Source: Sphingomonas lutea
Lineage (GTDB): Bacteria > Pseudomonadota > Alphaproteobacteria > Sphingomonadales > Sphingomonadaceae
Assembly (NCBI RefSeq): GCF_014396785.1
Contig: NZ_CP060718.1
Location: 1,012,501 to 1,076,500, forward strand
Reading direction: 5' to 3'
Length of the DNA stretch: 64,000 nt
Under the pieces are notes generated by a model. That model had not been told where the DNA came from. It saw only the letters and a list, made by a program, of their open reading frames with translations, and ran no database searches. Position numbers and translations under genes: made by a program. Shown here piece by piece: positions 52,733 to 60,424 of this stretch (positions within the stretch are counted from its first letter, which is position 1; every line of letters begins with the position of its first letter).

Positions 52733-54142
52733 GTGTTGTTCAAGGGCCTGCAGCCCATCATCTACGCCGGCAAGGAAGTCTGGCCGCTGGTCGAAGGCGG
52801 CAAAGGCGTGTCGGCGACCAATCACGCGAGCTCGGGCGCGTGGGCCGCGGCGGGCGGTATCGGCACCGTGAGTGCCGTCAATGCCGACAGCTATGATCCC
52901 GAAGGACGGATCGTGCCGCAAGTCTATGCCGAGCTTACCCGGCGCGGGCGGCATGAAGAGCTGATCAAATATGCCGTCGACGGCGCGGTGGCGCAGGTCG
53001 AGCGCGCTTATGAAATGGCTGGCGGCAACGGCGCCATCAACATCAACGTGCTGTGGGAAATGGGCGGCGCGCAGCGCGTGCTGCATGGCGTCTTGGAACG
53101 CACCAAAGGCCTGGTCAGCGGCGTCACCTGCGGCGCGGGCATGCCGTACAAGCTGAGCGAGATCGCGGCATCCTACGGCGTCAGCTATCTGCCGATCATC
53201 AGTTCCGCGCGTGCCTTCAGCGCCTTGTGGAAGCGCGCTTACTCCAAGGCGGCTGAATGGCTCGCTGCGGTGGTCTATGAAGATCCGTGGCTGGCGGGTG
53301 GGCATAATGGCTTGTCCAATGCCGAGGACCCGCGGCAACCGCAGGACCCGTATCCGCGCGTTGCCGCGCTGCGCCAGACGATGCGCGACAATGGCATTGC
53401 GGACAGCGTCCCGATCGTCATGGCGGGCGGCGTCTGGCGGCTCGACGAATGGGAAGATTGGATCGGCAATCCCGAGCTTGGGCAGATCGTCTTCCAGTTC
53501 GGCACACGCCCGCTGCTGACGCAGGAAAGCCCCATCCCGGCCGAGTGGAAGGCGCGGCTGATGACGCTCGAGGAAGGCGATGTGTTACTGCACCGTTTCT
53601 CGCCGACCGGCTTCTATTCGTCGGCGGTGCGCAACCCGTTCCTGCGCAACCTCGAAGCGCGCAGCGAGCGCCAGGTCGCCTACACCAAGGACGCGATCGG
53701 CGACCATCATTTCGAGCTTGATGTCGGGATCGGCACGAAGAAGAATTACTGGGTGACCAAAGGCGACCTGCAGCATGCGCGCGAATGGTATGCGGCCGGC
53801 TACACCAATGCGATGAAGACGCCCGACGACACGCTCGTCTTCGTCACGCCGGAGGAAGAAAAGCAGATCCGCACCGACCAGGCCGAATGCATGGGCTGCC
53901 TGTCGCAATGCTCCTTCTCATCTTGGGCGGACAATGAGAAGAATTCGACCGGGCGGCTGGCCGATCCGCGCAGCTTCTGCATCCAGAAGACGCTGCAGGA
54001 CATCGCGCACGGCGGGCCGGTCGACAACAATCTGATGTTCGCGGGTCACGCTGCATTCCGCTTCAAGACCGACCCTTTCTATTCGAACGGCTTCGTCCCA
54101 ACGGTGAAGCAGCTCGTCGAGCGAATCCGCACGGGGGCGTGA
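52733..54142 (+). CDS. Nitronate monooxygenase-like flavoprotein with C-terminal Cys cluster
   Basis: The 469-residue protein is a TIM-barrel FMN enzyme of the nitronate monooxygenase/2-nitropropane dioxygenase group (GGIGTVSAVNADSYD, GVTCGAGMPYKLSEIA, VMAGGVW). It is about 110 residues longer than usual members. The added C-terminal part carries ECMGCLSQCSFSSW and a further Cys (RSFCIQ), a C-x2-C-x3-C...C pattern like the Fe-S site of old-yellow-enzyme-type dienoyl-CoA reductases. Start: GTG 52733, or TTG 52736, which has better spacing to AGGAG. Confidence 0.88.
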   Translation: MLFKGLQPIIYAGKEVWPLVEGGKGVSATNHASSGAWAAAGGIGTVSAVNADSYDPEGRIVPQVYAELTRRGRHEELIKYAVDGAVAQVERAYEMAGGNGAININVLWEMGGAQRVLHGVLERTKGLVSGVTCGAGMPYKLSEIAASYGVSYLPIISSARAFSALWKRAYSKAAEWLAAVVYEDPWLAGGHNGLSNAEDPRQPQDPYPRVAALRQTMRDNGIADSVPIVMAGGVWRLDEWEDWIGNPELGQIVFQFGTRPLLTQESPIPAEWKARLMTLEEGDVLLHRFSPTGFYSSAVRNPFLRNLEARSERQVAYTKDAIGDHHFELDVGIGTKKNYWVTKGDLQHAREWYAAGYTNAMKTPDDTLVFVTPEEEKQIRTDQAECMGCLSQCSFSSWADNEKNSTGRLADPRSFCIQKTLQDIAHGGPVDNNLMFAGHAAFRFKTDPFYSNGFVPTVKQLVERIRTGA

Positions 54143-54621
54143 TGCGGCTTTGGGGAGCGGTCGCTGCGTTGCTGATGATCACGGTCGCGGCCCCCGCCGC
54201 CGCGCAGGACAAGCAACCGCCCTATTGGGCATCGATCGCCAGCGGCGAGGCAATGATGCGCACGGGACCGGGCCGCAATTACCCCGGCATCTGGCTCTAC
54301 AAGCGCCGCGACCTGCCGGTGCGGGTGCTCAAAATCTATCCCAATTGGCGGCTGATCGAGGATCCGGACGGCGCCAAGGGCTGGATGCTGGTGACGTTGC
54401 TCAGCGACCGCCGCACCGCGATGGTCAAGCCGGGCGCCCCGCGCGACATCCGCAGCGAGCCGGGCGAGGGCGCCGGTGTCCGTTACCGTGCCGAACCGGG
54501 CGTCGTCGGGCGGATCGACAAGTGCTCTAACGGCTGGTGCCGGATCGAAGTGGGCAAAAGGCGCGGCTTTATCCGTACCGGCGACATCTGGGGCGTGGCG
54601 CCGAACGAGGTCGTGGATTAA
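54142..54621 (+). CDS. Exported SH3-domain protein
   Basis: The product is about 159 residues with a signal peptide (MRLWGAVAALLMITVAAPAAAQ) and two bacterial SH3-like (SH3_3/SH3_4) repeats: SGEAMMRTGPGRNYPGIW...WRLIEDPDGAKGWM and DIRSEPGEGAGVRYRAEPGVVG...GWCRIEV...GFI. Such domains bind peptidoglycan or peptides. The ATG overlaps the preceding stop (TGATG), so it is coupled to the flavoprotein gene. Confidence 0.92.
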   Translation: MRLWGAVAALLMITVAAPAAAQDKQPPYWASIASGEAMMRTGPGRNYPGIWLYKRRDLPVRVLKIYPNWRLIEDPDGAKGWMLVTLLSDRRTAMVKPGAPRDIRSEPGEGAGVRYRAEPGVVGRIDKCSNGWCRIEVGKRRGFIRTGDIWGVAPNEVVD

Positions 54622-54647
54622 GATCAGCCCCTCATAGGGGGACTGAC

Positions 54648-55085
54648 ATGAAATCGATCGTTGCCGCCGCCGCATTGCTCGTCGCCACCGCCGCCGGCGC
54701 GGCGCCGCCCGAATATTTCGGCCGCCCCAACCTCGGCAACACGCCGCTGCCGTTCAGCGACGCGGTCAAGGTCGGCGACACGCTCTATTTGTCGGGCCAG
54801 CTCGGCCTGATCGACGGCAAGGTCCCCGCGACCTTCGACGCCGAAGCCAAGCAGGTCATGGACAACATCGGCGCGATCCTGAAGGCGCGTGGCCTGACCC
54901 ACGACGACCTCGTCAAATGCACGGTGATGCTCGACGACATGGCCAATTGGCCCGCGTTCAACAAAATCTACATGCCCTATTTCAAGCCTGGCCGAATGCC
55001 GGCGCGCAGCGCGTTCGGCGCCGACGGCTTGGCCGTCGGGGCGCGGGTCGAGGTGGAGTGCTGGGCCTATGCGGGGAAGAAGTAG
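54648..55085 (+). CDS. RidA family protein with signal peptide
   Basis: The 145-residue protein has an N-terminal signal sequence (MKSIVAAAALLVATAAGAAPP) followed by a YjgF/RidA domain (KVGDTLYLSGQLGLIDGKV, NIGAILKARGLTHDDLVKCTVML, PARSAFGADGLAVGARVEVEC). RidA normally clears enamine/imine intermediates in the cytosol using a conserved Arg; R in MPARSAFG occupies that place. The export signal is unusual. GGGGGAC precedes the ATG. Confidence 0.9.
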   Translation: MKSIVAAAALLVATAAGAAPPEYFGRPNLGNTPLPFSDAVKVGDTLYLSGQLGLIDGKVPATFDAEAKQVMDNIGAILKARGLTHDDLVKCTVMLDDMANWPAFNKIYMPYFKPGRMPARSAFGADGLAVGARVEVECWAYAGKK

Positions 55086-55091
55086 CGACCC

Positions 55092-55163
55092 GTCATTGCG
55101 AGCGTAGCTAAGCAATCCAGCGCGTGGATTGCCGCGTCGCTACGCTCCCTGGCAATGGACGGC
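55092..55163 (+). repeat. REP-like palindrome, family 1 (copy B)
   Basis: GTCATTGCGAGCGTAGC opens the element and GCTACGCTCCCTGGCAATGG closes it, with GGATTGCCGCGTCGC in the middle. It lies downstream of the RidA gene, and its right edge abuts the minus-strand thiolase stop codon, as copy A does with the HAD gene. Confidence 0.88.
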
Positions 55164-56354
55164 TTAGATTAGCTCCACTGCAACCGCCGTCGCTTCACCA
55201 CCGCCGATGCACAGGCTGGCGACGCCCTTCTTAAGCCCCTTGCCCTTGAGCGCGTTGACGAGGGTCACGAGGATGCGCGTGCCGCTGGCGCCGATGGGGT
55301 GGCCGAGCGCGGTGGCGCCGCCGTGGACATTGATCTTATCGTGCGGGATGCCGAGGTCCTTCATCGCGAACATCGCGACGCAGGCGAACGCCTCGTTGAC
55401 TTCCCACAAATCGACGTCGCTGGCCTTCCAGCCGGCCTTGTCGAGCAGCTTCTCGATCGCGCCGATCGGGGCGACGGTGAACTGCGCCGGCTCCTGCGCA
55501 TGGGCCGCGGTCGCGACGATGCGCGCGACCGGCTCGAGGCCCTTTTCGCGTGCTTTGGATTCGCTGGTGAGCACGACCGCGGCGGCGCCGTCGGAAATCG
55601 ACGATGAGGTCGCGGCGGTGATCGTACCTTCCTTGGCGAAGGCGGGCTTCAGCTGCGGAATCTTGTCGGGGCGGCCGCGGCCCGGCGCTTCGTCGGTATC
55701 GACGATCGTCTCGCCCTTGCGGCTGCTGATCGTCACCGGCACGATCTCGTCCTTGAACCCGCCCTTGTCGATCGCAGATTTGGCGCGATTGAGGCTCTCG
55801 ATCGCATAATCGTCCATCTGCTGGCGAGTGAGCTGATATTCGTCGGCGGTGCACTGGGCGAAGCTGCCCATCGCGCGGCCCTCTTCGTAGGCATCCTCGA
55901 GCCCGTCGAGGAACATGTGATCGTAGGCCGTGTCATGGCCGATCCGCGCGCCCGAACGGTGCTTCTTGAGCAGATAAGGGGCGTTGGTCATGCTCTCCAT
56001 GCCGCCGGCGATGATGAAGTTGGCGTTGCCCGCGGCGATTGCCTCGTCGCCCATGATCACCGTCTGCATGCCCGATCCGCAGACCTTGTTGACCGTGGTC
56101 GCCTGGACGGACTTGGGCAGGCCCGCCTTGAGCGCCGCCTGGCGCGCCGGCGCCTGACCGAGGCCAGCGGGAAGCACGCAGCCCATGTAAATGCGGTCGA
56201 TATCCTCGCCGCTGACGCCCGCGCGTTCGACTGCCGCCTTGACTGCCGTCGCCCCGAGATCGGTCGCGGAGACATCGGCGAGCGCGCCCTGCATGGCGCC
56301 CATCGGGGTGCGAGCAATCGAAAGGATGACGGTCGGGTCGGCGGAAGTGGCCAT
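55164..56354 (-). CDS. Acetyl-CoA acetyltransferase (thiolase)
   Basis: The 396-residue enzyme has Cys in VNKVCGSGMQTV, His in NVHGGATALGHPIGASG and the second Cys in SLCIGGGEATAVAVE. It converts two acetyl-CoA to acetoacetyl-CoA or the reverse. I set the start at ATG 56354 (MATSADPTVILSIARTP). The frame stays open upstream only because the family 1 repeat encodes LRFARND. It fits the adjacent leucine pathway, whose end products are acetyl-CoA and acetoacetate. Confidence 0.95.
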   Translation of the reverse strand: MATSADPTVILSIARTPMGAMQGALADVSATDLGATAVKAAVERAGVSGEDIDRIYMGCVLPAGLGQAPARQAALKAGLPKSVQATTVNKVCGSGMQTVIMGDEAIAAGNANFIIAGGMESMTNAPYLLKKHRSGARIGHDTAYDHMFLDGLEDAYEEGRAMGSFAQCTADEYQLTRQQMDDYAIESLNRAKSAIDKGGFKDEIVPVTISSRKGETIVDTDEAPGRGRPDKIPQLKPAFAKEGTITAATSSSISDGAAAVVLTSESKAREKGLEPVARIVATAAHAQEPAQFTVAPIGAIEKLLDKAGWKASDVDLWEVNEAFACVAMFAMKDLGIPHDKINVHGGATALGHPIGASGTRILVTLVNALKGKGLKKGVASLCIGGGEATAVAVELI

Positions 56355-56372
56355 GTTGGTGCTCCATTGGGC

Positions 56373-56436
56373 GTCATTGCGAGCGAAGCGAAGCAATCCA
56401 GCTGGATCGCCGCGTCACTCCGCTCCTCGCGACGGG
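56373..56436 (+). repeat. REP-like palindrome, family 1 (copy C)
   Basis: GTCATTGCGAGCGAAGCGAA opens the element; GATCGCCGCGTCACTCCG and CTCCTCGCGACGG close it. It lies 19 bases upstream of the thiolase start, so copies B and C flank the thiolase gene. The right arm is more diverged than in B. Confidence 0.85.
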
Positions 56437-56504
56437 CTGATTTGCTGCAGCGCACATAAGGCGTCGGCTCGCCTTGTTCAAACCGCAATGCTAGTCGGCG
56501 CTAC

Positions 56505-57656
56505 ATGACAGACGCATCCCTCGATTTCGACCTCGGCGAGATGGCCGACACCATCCGCGACAGCACCCAGCGCTTCGCCGCCGACAAGATCGCGCCGATC
56601 GCTGCCAAGATCGACGAAAGCGATGAATTCCCGCGCGAGTTGTGGCCGCAGATGGGCGAGCTCGGCTTGCACGGGATTACGGTCGAGGAAGAATATGGCG
56701 GGCTCGGCCTCGGCTATCTCGAGCATGTGGTGGCGCAGGAGGAAGTCGCGCGGGCGTCGGCCTCGGTTGGCCTCAGCTACGGCGCGCACTCCAACCTCTG
56801 CGTCAATCAGATCCGCCGATGGGGCAACGCCGAGCAGAAGCAGAAATACCTCCCCAAGCTGATCAGCGGCGAGCATGTCGGATCGCTGGCAATGAGCGAG
56901 GCGGGGGCGGGCAGCGACGTCGTCGGCATGAAGCTCAAGGCCGAAAAGAGCGGCAATGGCTACCGCCTCAACGGCACCAAATTCTGGATCACCAACGGCG
57001 GCTACGCCGATACGCTGGTCGTCTACGCCAAGACCGGCGAGGGAAGCCGCGGAATCACCACTTTCCTGATCGAAAAAGGCATGGACGGCTTCTCCATCGG
57101 CCAGAAGATGGACAAGCTCGGCATGCGTGGGTCACCGACCAACGAGCTGGTGTTCAACGATTGCTTCGTCCCGCCCGAGAACATCCTCGGCGAGGAGAAT
57201 GAAGGCGTCGCGGTGCTGATGAGCGGGCTCGACTACGAACGCACGGTGCTCGCCGGAATCCAGATCGGCGTCATGCAGGCGTGCCTCGACACCGTCATCC
57301 CCTACGTCCGCGAGCGCAAGCAGTTCGGCAAGCCGATCGGCACCTTCCAGCTGATGCAGGCTAAGATCGCCGACATGTATGTCGCGCTCAATTCATCGCG
57401 CGCCTACGTCTACCAAGTCGCGCGGGCATGCGACGCGGGCAAGACCACGCGTCACGACGCCGCGGGCGCGATCCTGCTGGCCAGCGAGAATGCGGTGAAG
57501 GTCGCCAACGAGGCGGTGCAGGCACTGGGCGGCGCGGGCTACACGAAGGATTGGCCGGTCGAGCGTTATTACCGCGACGCCAAGCTGCTCGACATCGGCG
57601 CGGGCACCAACGAGATCCGTCGCATGCTGATCGGGCGGGAGCTGATCGGCGCATGA
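56505..57656 (+). CDS. ivd: Isovaleryl-CoA dehydrogenase
   Basis: The 383-residue FAD enzyme oxidises isovaleryl-CoA to 3-methylcrotonyl-CoA in leucine breakdown. The IVD-specific features are [14 protein letters not shown] and [18 protein letters not shown], with the catalytic Glu in [13 protein letters not shown] and the C-terminal [30 protein letters not shown]. It overlaps the start of the carboxyltransferase gene (ATGA). Confidence 0.95.
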   Translation: MTDASLDFDLGEMADTIRDSTQRFAADKIAPIAAKIDESDEFPRELWPQMGELGLHGITVEEEYGGLGLGYLEHVVAQEEVARASASVGLSYGAHSNLCVNQIRRWGNAEQKQKYLPKLISGEHVGSLAMSEAGAGSDVVGMKLKAEKSGNGYRLNGTKFWITNGGYADTLVVYAKTGEGSRGITTFLIEKGMDGFSIGQKMDKLGMRGSPTNELVFNDCFVPPENILGEENEGVAVLMSGLDYERTVLAGIQIGVMQACLDTVIPYVRERKQFGKPIGTFQLMQAKIADMYVALNSSRAYVYQVARACDAGKTTRHDAAGAILLASENAVKVANEAVQALGGAGYTKDWPVERYYRDAKLLDIGAGTNEIRRMLIGRELIGA

Positions 57657-59289
57657 GCGCACCGCGGCTGGACAGCAAGATCGACACGTCGGGCGAGGGA
57701 TATCTCGCGCGTGCCAAGCACAATCGCGCGCTGGCGCGAAAATTGCGCGACGACGTCGCCGAGGCCGCGAAGGGCGGTAAGGAAAAGCATCGCGAGCGGC
57801 ACGTTGCGCGCGGCAAATTGCTGCCCCGCGAGCGCGTCGAGCGGCTGCTCGATCCGGGCTCGCCCTTCCTCGAAATCGGGCAGCTCGCCGCATGCGACAT
57901 GTACGATGGCGAAGTCCCCGGCGCGGGATGATCGCGGGGATCGGGCGCGTCAGCGGACGGCAGGTGATGATCGTCTGCAACGACGCGACAGTGAAGGGCG
58001 GGACCTACTTCCCGATGACGGTGAAGAAGCACCTCCGCGCACAGGAAATCGCGCTCGAGAACCGGCTGCCGTGCATCTATCTGGTCGACAGTGGCGGCGC
58101 CAACCTGCCGCACCAGGCCGAGGTCTTTCCCGACCGCGATCACTTCGGCCGCATCTTCTTCAACCAGGCGCAGATGAGTTCGAAGGGCATCCCGCAAATC
58201 GCCTGCGTGATGGGCAGCTGCACCGCGGGCGGTGCCTACGTGCCGGCGATGAGCGACGAGAGCGTCATCGTCCGCAACCAGGGCACGATCTTCCTCGCCG
58301 GACCGCCGCTGGTCAAGGCCGCCACGGGCGAGGAAATCAGCGCCGAGGATCTCGGCGGCGGCGACCTCCACGCGCGGAAAAGCGGCGTGGTCGATCATCT
58401 TGCCGAGAATGACGAGCATGCGCTGACGATCGTGCGGGATATCGTGTCCACGCTCCCAACCTCGTTCGTCCTGAGCGAAGTCGAAGGGCGCGCTTCGACT
58501 TCGCTCAGCACGAACGGGTTAAAGGAGCCAAGACCGCCCCACTTCGACCCCGAAGAGCTTTACGGCATCATCCCCGAGGACGTTCGCGCGCCCTATGACG
58601 TGCACGAGATCATTGCCCGCATCGTCGACGGCAGCGAGTTCCACGAATTCAAGCCGCTGTACGGGCCGAGCCTCGTCACCGGCTTCGCGCACATCTGGGG
58701 GATGCCCGTCGCGATCCTCGCCAACAACGGCGTCCTTTTCAGCGAGTCTGCGGTCAAGGGCGCGCACTTCATCGAACTCGCCTGCCAGCGCCGCGTGCCC
58801 TTGCTGTTCCTGCAGAACATCAGCGGCTTCATGGTTGGCGGAAAGTACGAGTCCGAAGGCATCGCCAAGCACGGCGCCAAGCTGGTCACCGCGGTCGCCA
58901 CCGCGCAGGTGCCCAAGATCACCGTGCTGATCGGCGGCAGCTTCGGGGCGGGCAATTACGGCATGGCCGGCCGCGCCTACAGCCCCCGCTTTCTGTTCAC
59001 CTGGCCGAACGCCCGCATTAGTGTGATGGGCGGCGAGCAGGCAGCGAGCGTCCTCGCCACGGTCCACCGCGACGCCGATAGCTGGACCCCCGAACAAGCC
59101 GAGGCCTTCAAGCAGCCGATCCGCGACGATTACGAAGCGCAGGGCAACCCGTGGCACGCCACCGCGCGGCTGTGGGACGACGGCATCATCGACCCCGTGC
59201 AGACGCGGGATGTGTTGGGGCTGGCGTTCGCCGCGACGCTGAACGCGCCGATCCCCGAACGGGCGCAGTTCGGCGTGTTCCGGATGTGA
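57653..59289 (+). pseudogene. mccB: Methylcrotonyl-CoA carboxylase beta subunit, split by a frameshift
   Basis: ATG 57653 opens a frame ([18 protein letters not shown]...[12 protein letters not shown]) that stops at TGA 57929-57931. ATG 57928 then starts the next frame ([29 protein letters not shown]...) that runs to 59289. Together they give a normal carboxyltransferase with SYGGAxx-type acyl-CoA sites ([29 protein letters not shown]). A single missing base near 57925-57928 explains the break, and it creates an ATGA overlap that could allow coupled translation of the two parts. A palindromic repeat is inserted in frame at 58463-58516. Sequence error is the main alternative. Confidence 0.85.
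58463..58516 (+). repeat. Family 2 palindrome inserted in frame in mccB
   Basis: CTGAGCGAAGTCGAAG (58471-58486) and CTTCGACTTCGCTCAG (58493-58508) form a perfect 16-bp inverted repeat with a 6-base loop. It is extended by CGTTCGT (58463-58469) and ACGAACG (58510-58516). It encodes about [18 protein letters not shown] in a linker of the carboxyltransferase and keeps the frame. Confidence 0.92.
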
Positions 59290-59792
59290 TGACAGCAAGC
59301 AGGCAGGCTGAAGAACCTCCCCGAAACGGGGAGGGGGACCGCGGCGCGAAGCGGCGTGGTGGAGGGGTACTGGTCGCCAGCACTGCGGCTTTTGCACGCG
59401 CCAAGTGGGAACGCCGATCGGGCAATCTCCCCGAAGTCGTCCTCTGGCGCGAATTGCGCAAGCGCCCCGGCGCTTACAAGTTTCGTCGTCAGCATCCGAT
59501 CAGCAACTGCGTCGTCGATTTCGCCTGCCTGGACCGCCGACTGGTGATCGAGATTGACGGGGCCGCTCATGACCGCGGCAATCGGCCCGAGCGCGACGTT
59601 CGTCGCGATGCGTTTCTGCGGTCGCGCGGTTTCGAAGTGATCAGGATCCCGGCGCGCGAGATCCTTTCGAATTTGGCGGGAGCCATTGCGGCGATCGTGC
59701 TGGCCTGCGACCAACGTTCACCCCTCCACCACCAGCCTGCGGCTGGCGGTCCCCCTCCCCGTAGCGGGGAGATTTGTAAGTCGCAGTCCTGA
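59289..59792 (+). CDS. DUF559 (Vsr-like endonuclease fold) protein
   Basis: The product is about 167 residues from ATG 59289 (TGATG overlap with mccB). The core VLWRELRKRPGAYKFRRQHPISNCVVDFACLDRRLVIEIDGAAHDRG...RDAFLRSRGFEVIRIPAREIL is the DUF559 domain, related to Vsr mismatch endonucleases (PD-(D/E)xK-like, with D in VVDF and E-I-D). The first 40 residues and the last 25 are encoded by two inverted copies of a palindromic repeat, so the original protein may have been shorter, starting near VASTAAFARAKW. Confidence 0.88.
   Translation: MTASRQAEEPPRNGEGDRGAKRRGGGVLVASTAAFARAKWERRSGNLPEVVLWRELRKRPGAYKFRRQHPISNCVVDFACLDRRLVIEIDGAAHDRGNRPERDVRRDAFLRSRGFEVIRIPAREILSNLAGAIAAIVLACDQRSPLHHQPAAGGPPPRSGEICKSQS
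59317..59368 (+). repeat. Family 3 repeat, left copy flanking DUF559
   Basis: The element has a hairpin CTCCCCG-NNN-CGGGGAG, then GGGGACCGC, a variable small hairpin and GTGGTGGAGGGGT. The copy at 59720-59771 is the same sequence in inverted orientation; only the loop and the small hairpin differ. Confidence 0.9.
59720..59771 (-). repeat. Family 3 repeat, right copy (inverted) flanking DUF559
   Basis: On the minus strand it reads CTCCCCGCTACGGGGAG, GGGGACCGC, a small hairpin (CAGCC...GGCTG) and GTGGTGGAGGGGT, matching the left copy at 59317-59368. The two copies form an inverted pair about 350 bases apart and enclose the DUF559 core. Confidence 0.9.
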
Positions 59793-59818
59793 CGTCACCC
59801 TCCCTCCTCTCGCGCCTC

Positions 59819-60424
59819 GTGCGCCGGGCGCTTATCGCCGTCTATCGCCTGCGGGGATGGCGCATCACGGGCGCGGTGCCGGCGGACAAGAAGTTCATCA
59901 TCGCCGGCGGGCCACACACCTCGAATTGGGATTTCGCCATCTTCCTCGGCGCGGTCGATCAGCTGGGCGTCCGGCCGAGCTATATCGGCAAGCACAGCCT
60001 GTTTCGCTGGCCGTTGAAGCGCTTCATGCTCGACATGGGCGGCATCCCCGTCGACCGGACGAAGCGCGCCAATTACGTCGACCAGGTTGTTGCCGAATTC
60101 GCCAAGCATGACGAGCTCGCTTTGGTCATCGCCCCTGAAGGCACGCGCGACAGCGACGGGCGGTGGAAGTCGGGCTTCTACCATATCGCGCTCGGCGCCG
60201 GCGTGCCGATCGTCCTGGCGTGGATCGACCGGAAGCGGCGCATCGGCGCGATCGGGCCGGTGATCCACCCGAGCGGCGATTATCGCGCCGACATCAAGCG
60301 TATCGCCGACCATTTCCGCGCCGCCTGGCCCGAGCAGCCGCGCTTCCGCGAGATCGACCGCGACGCGGCGCCAAAGCCCGCACTTTCCAAGCGTGCGCCG
60401 GGCGGGCAAAGCGGCGCGTCATGA
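59819..60424 (+). CDS. Lysophospholipid/1-acylglycerol-3-phosphate acyltransferase-like protein
   Basis: The product is about 201 residues from GTG 59819; the start is uncertain, as no better codon is seen upstream. The HX4D acyltransferase motif is GGPHTSNWDF, and the second motif is IAPEGTRDSDGRWKSGFYHIA. It probably acylates a lysophospholipid or another glycerol derivative at the membrane. Its stop overlaps mccA (ATGA), so it is transcribed and translated with the carboxylase although it has no obvious part in leucine breakdown. Confidence 0.88.
   Translation: MRRALIAVYRLRGWRITGAVPADKKFIIAGGPHTSNWDFAIFLGAVDQLGVRPSYIGKHSLFRWPLKRFMLDMGGIPVDRTKRANYVDQVVAEFAKHDELALVIAPEGTRDSDGRWKSGFYHIALGAGVPIVLAWIDRKRRIGAIGPVIHPSGDYRADIKRIADHFRAAWPEQPRFREIDRDAAPKPALSKRAPGGQSGAS

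Noticed and set aside
56355-56396. Extra 14 N-terminal residues on the thiolase (MLRFARNDAQW...)
   Set aside because: They are encoded by the family 1 palindromic repeat; the conserved thiolase start is at 56354.
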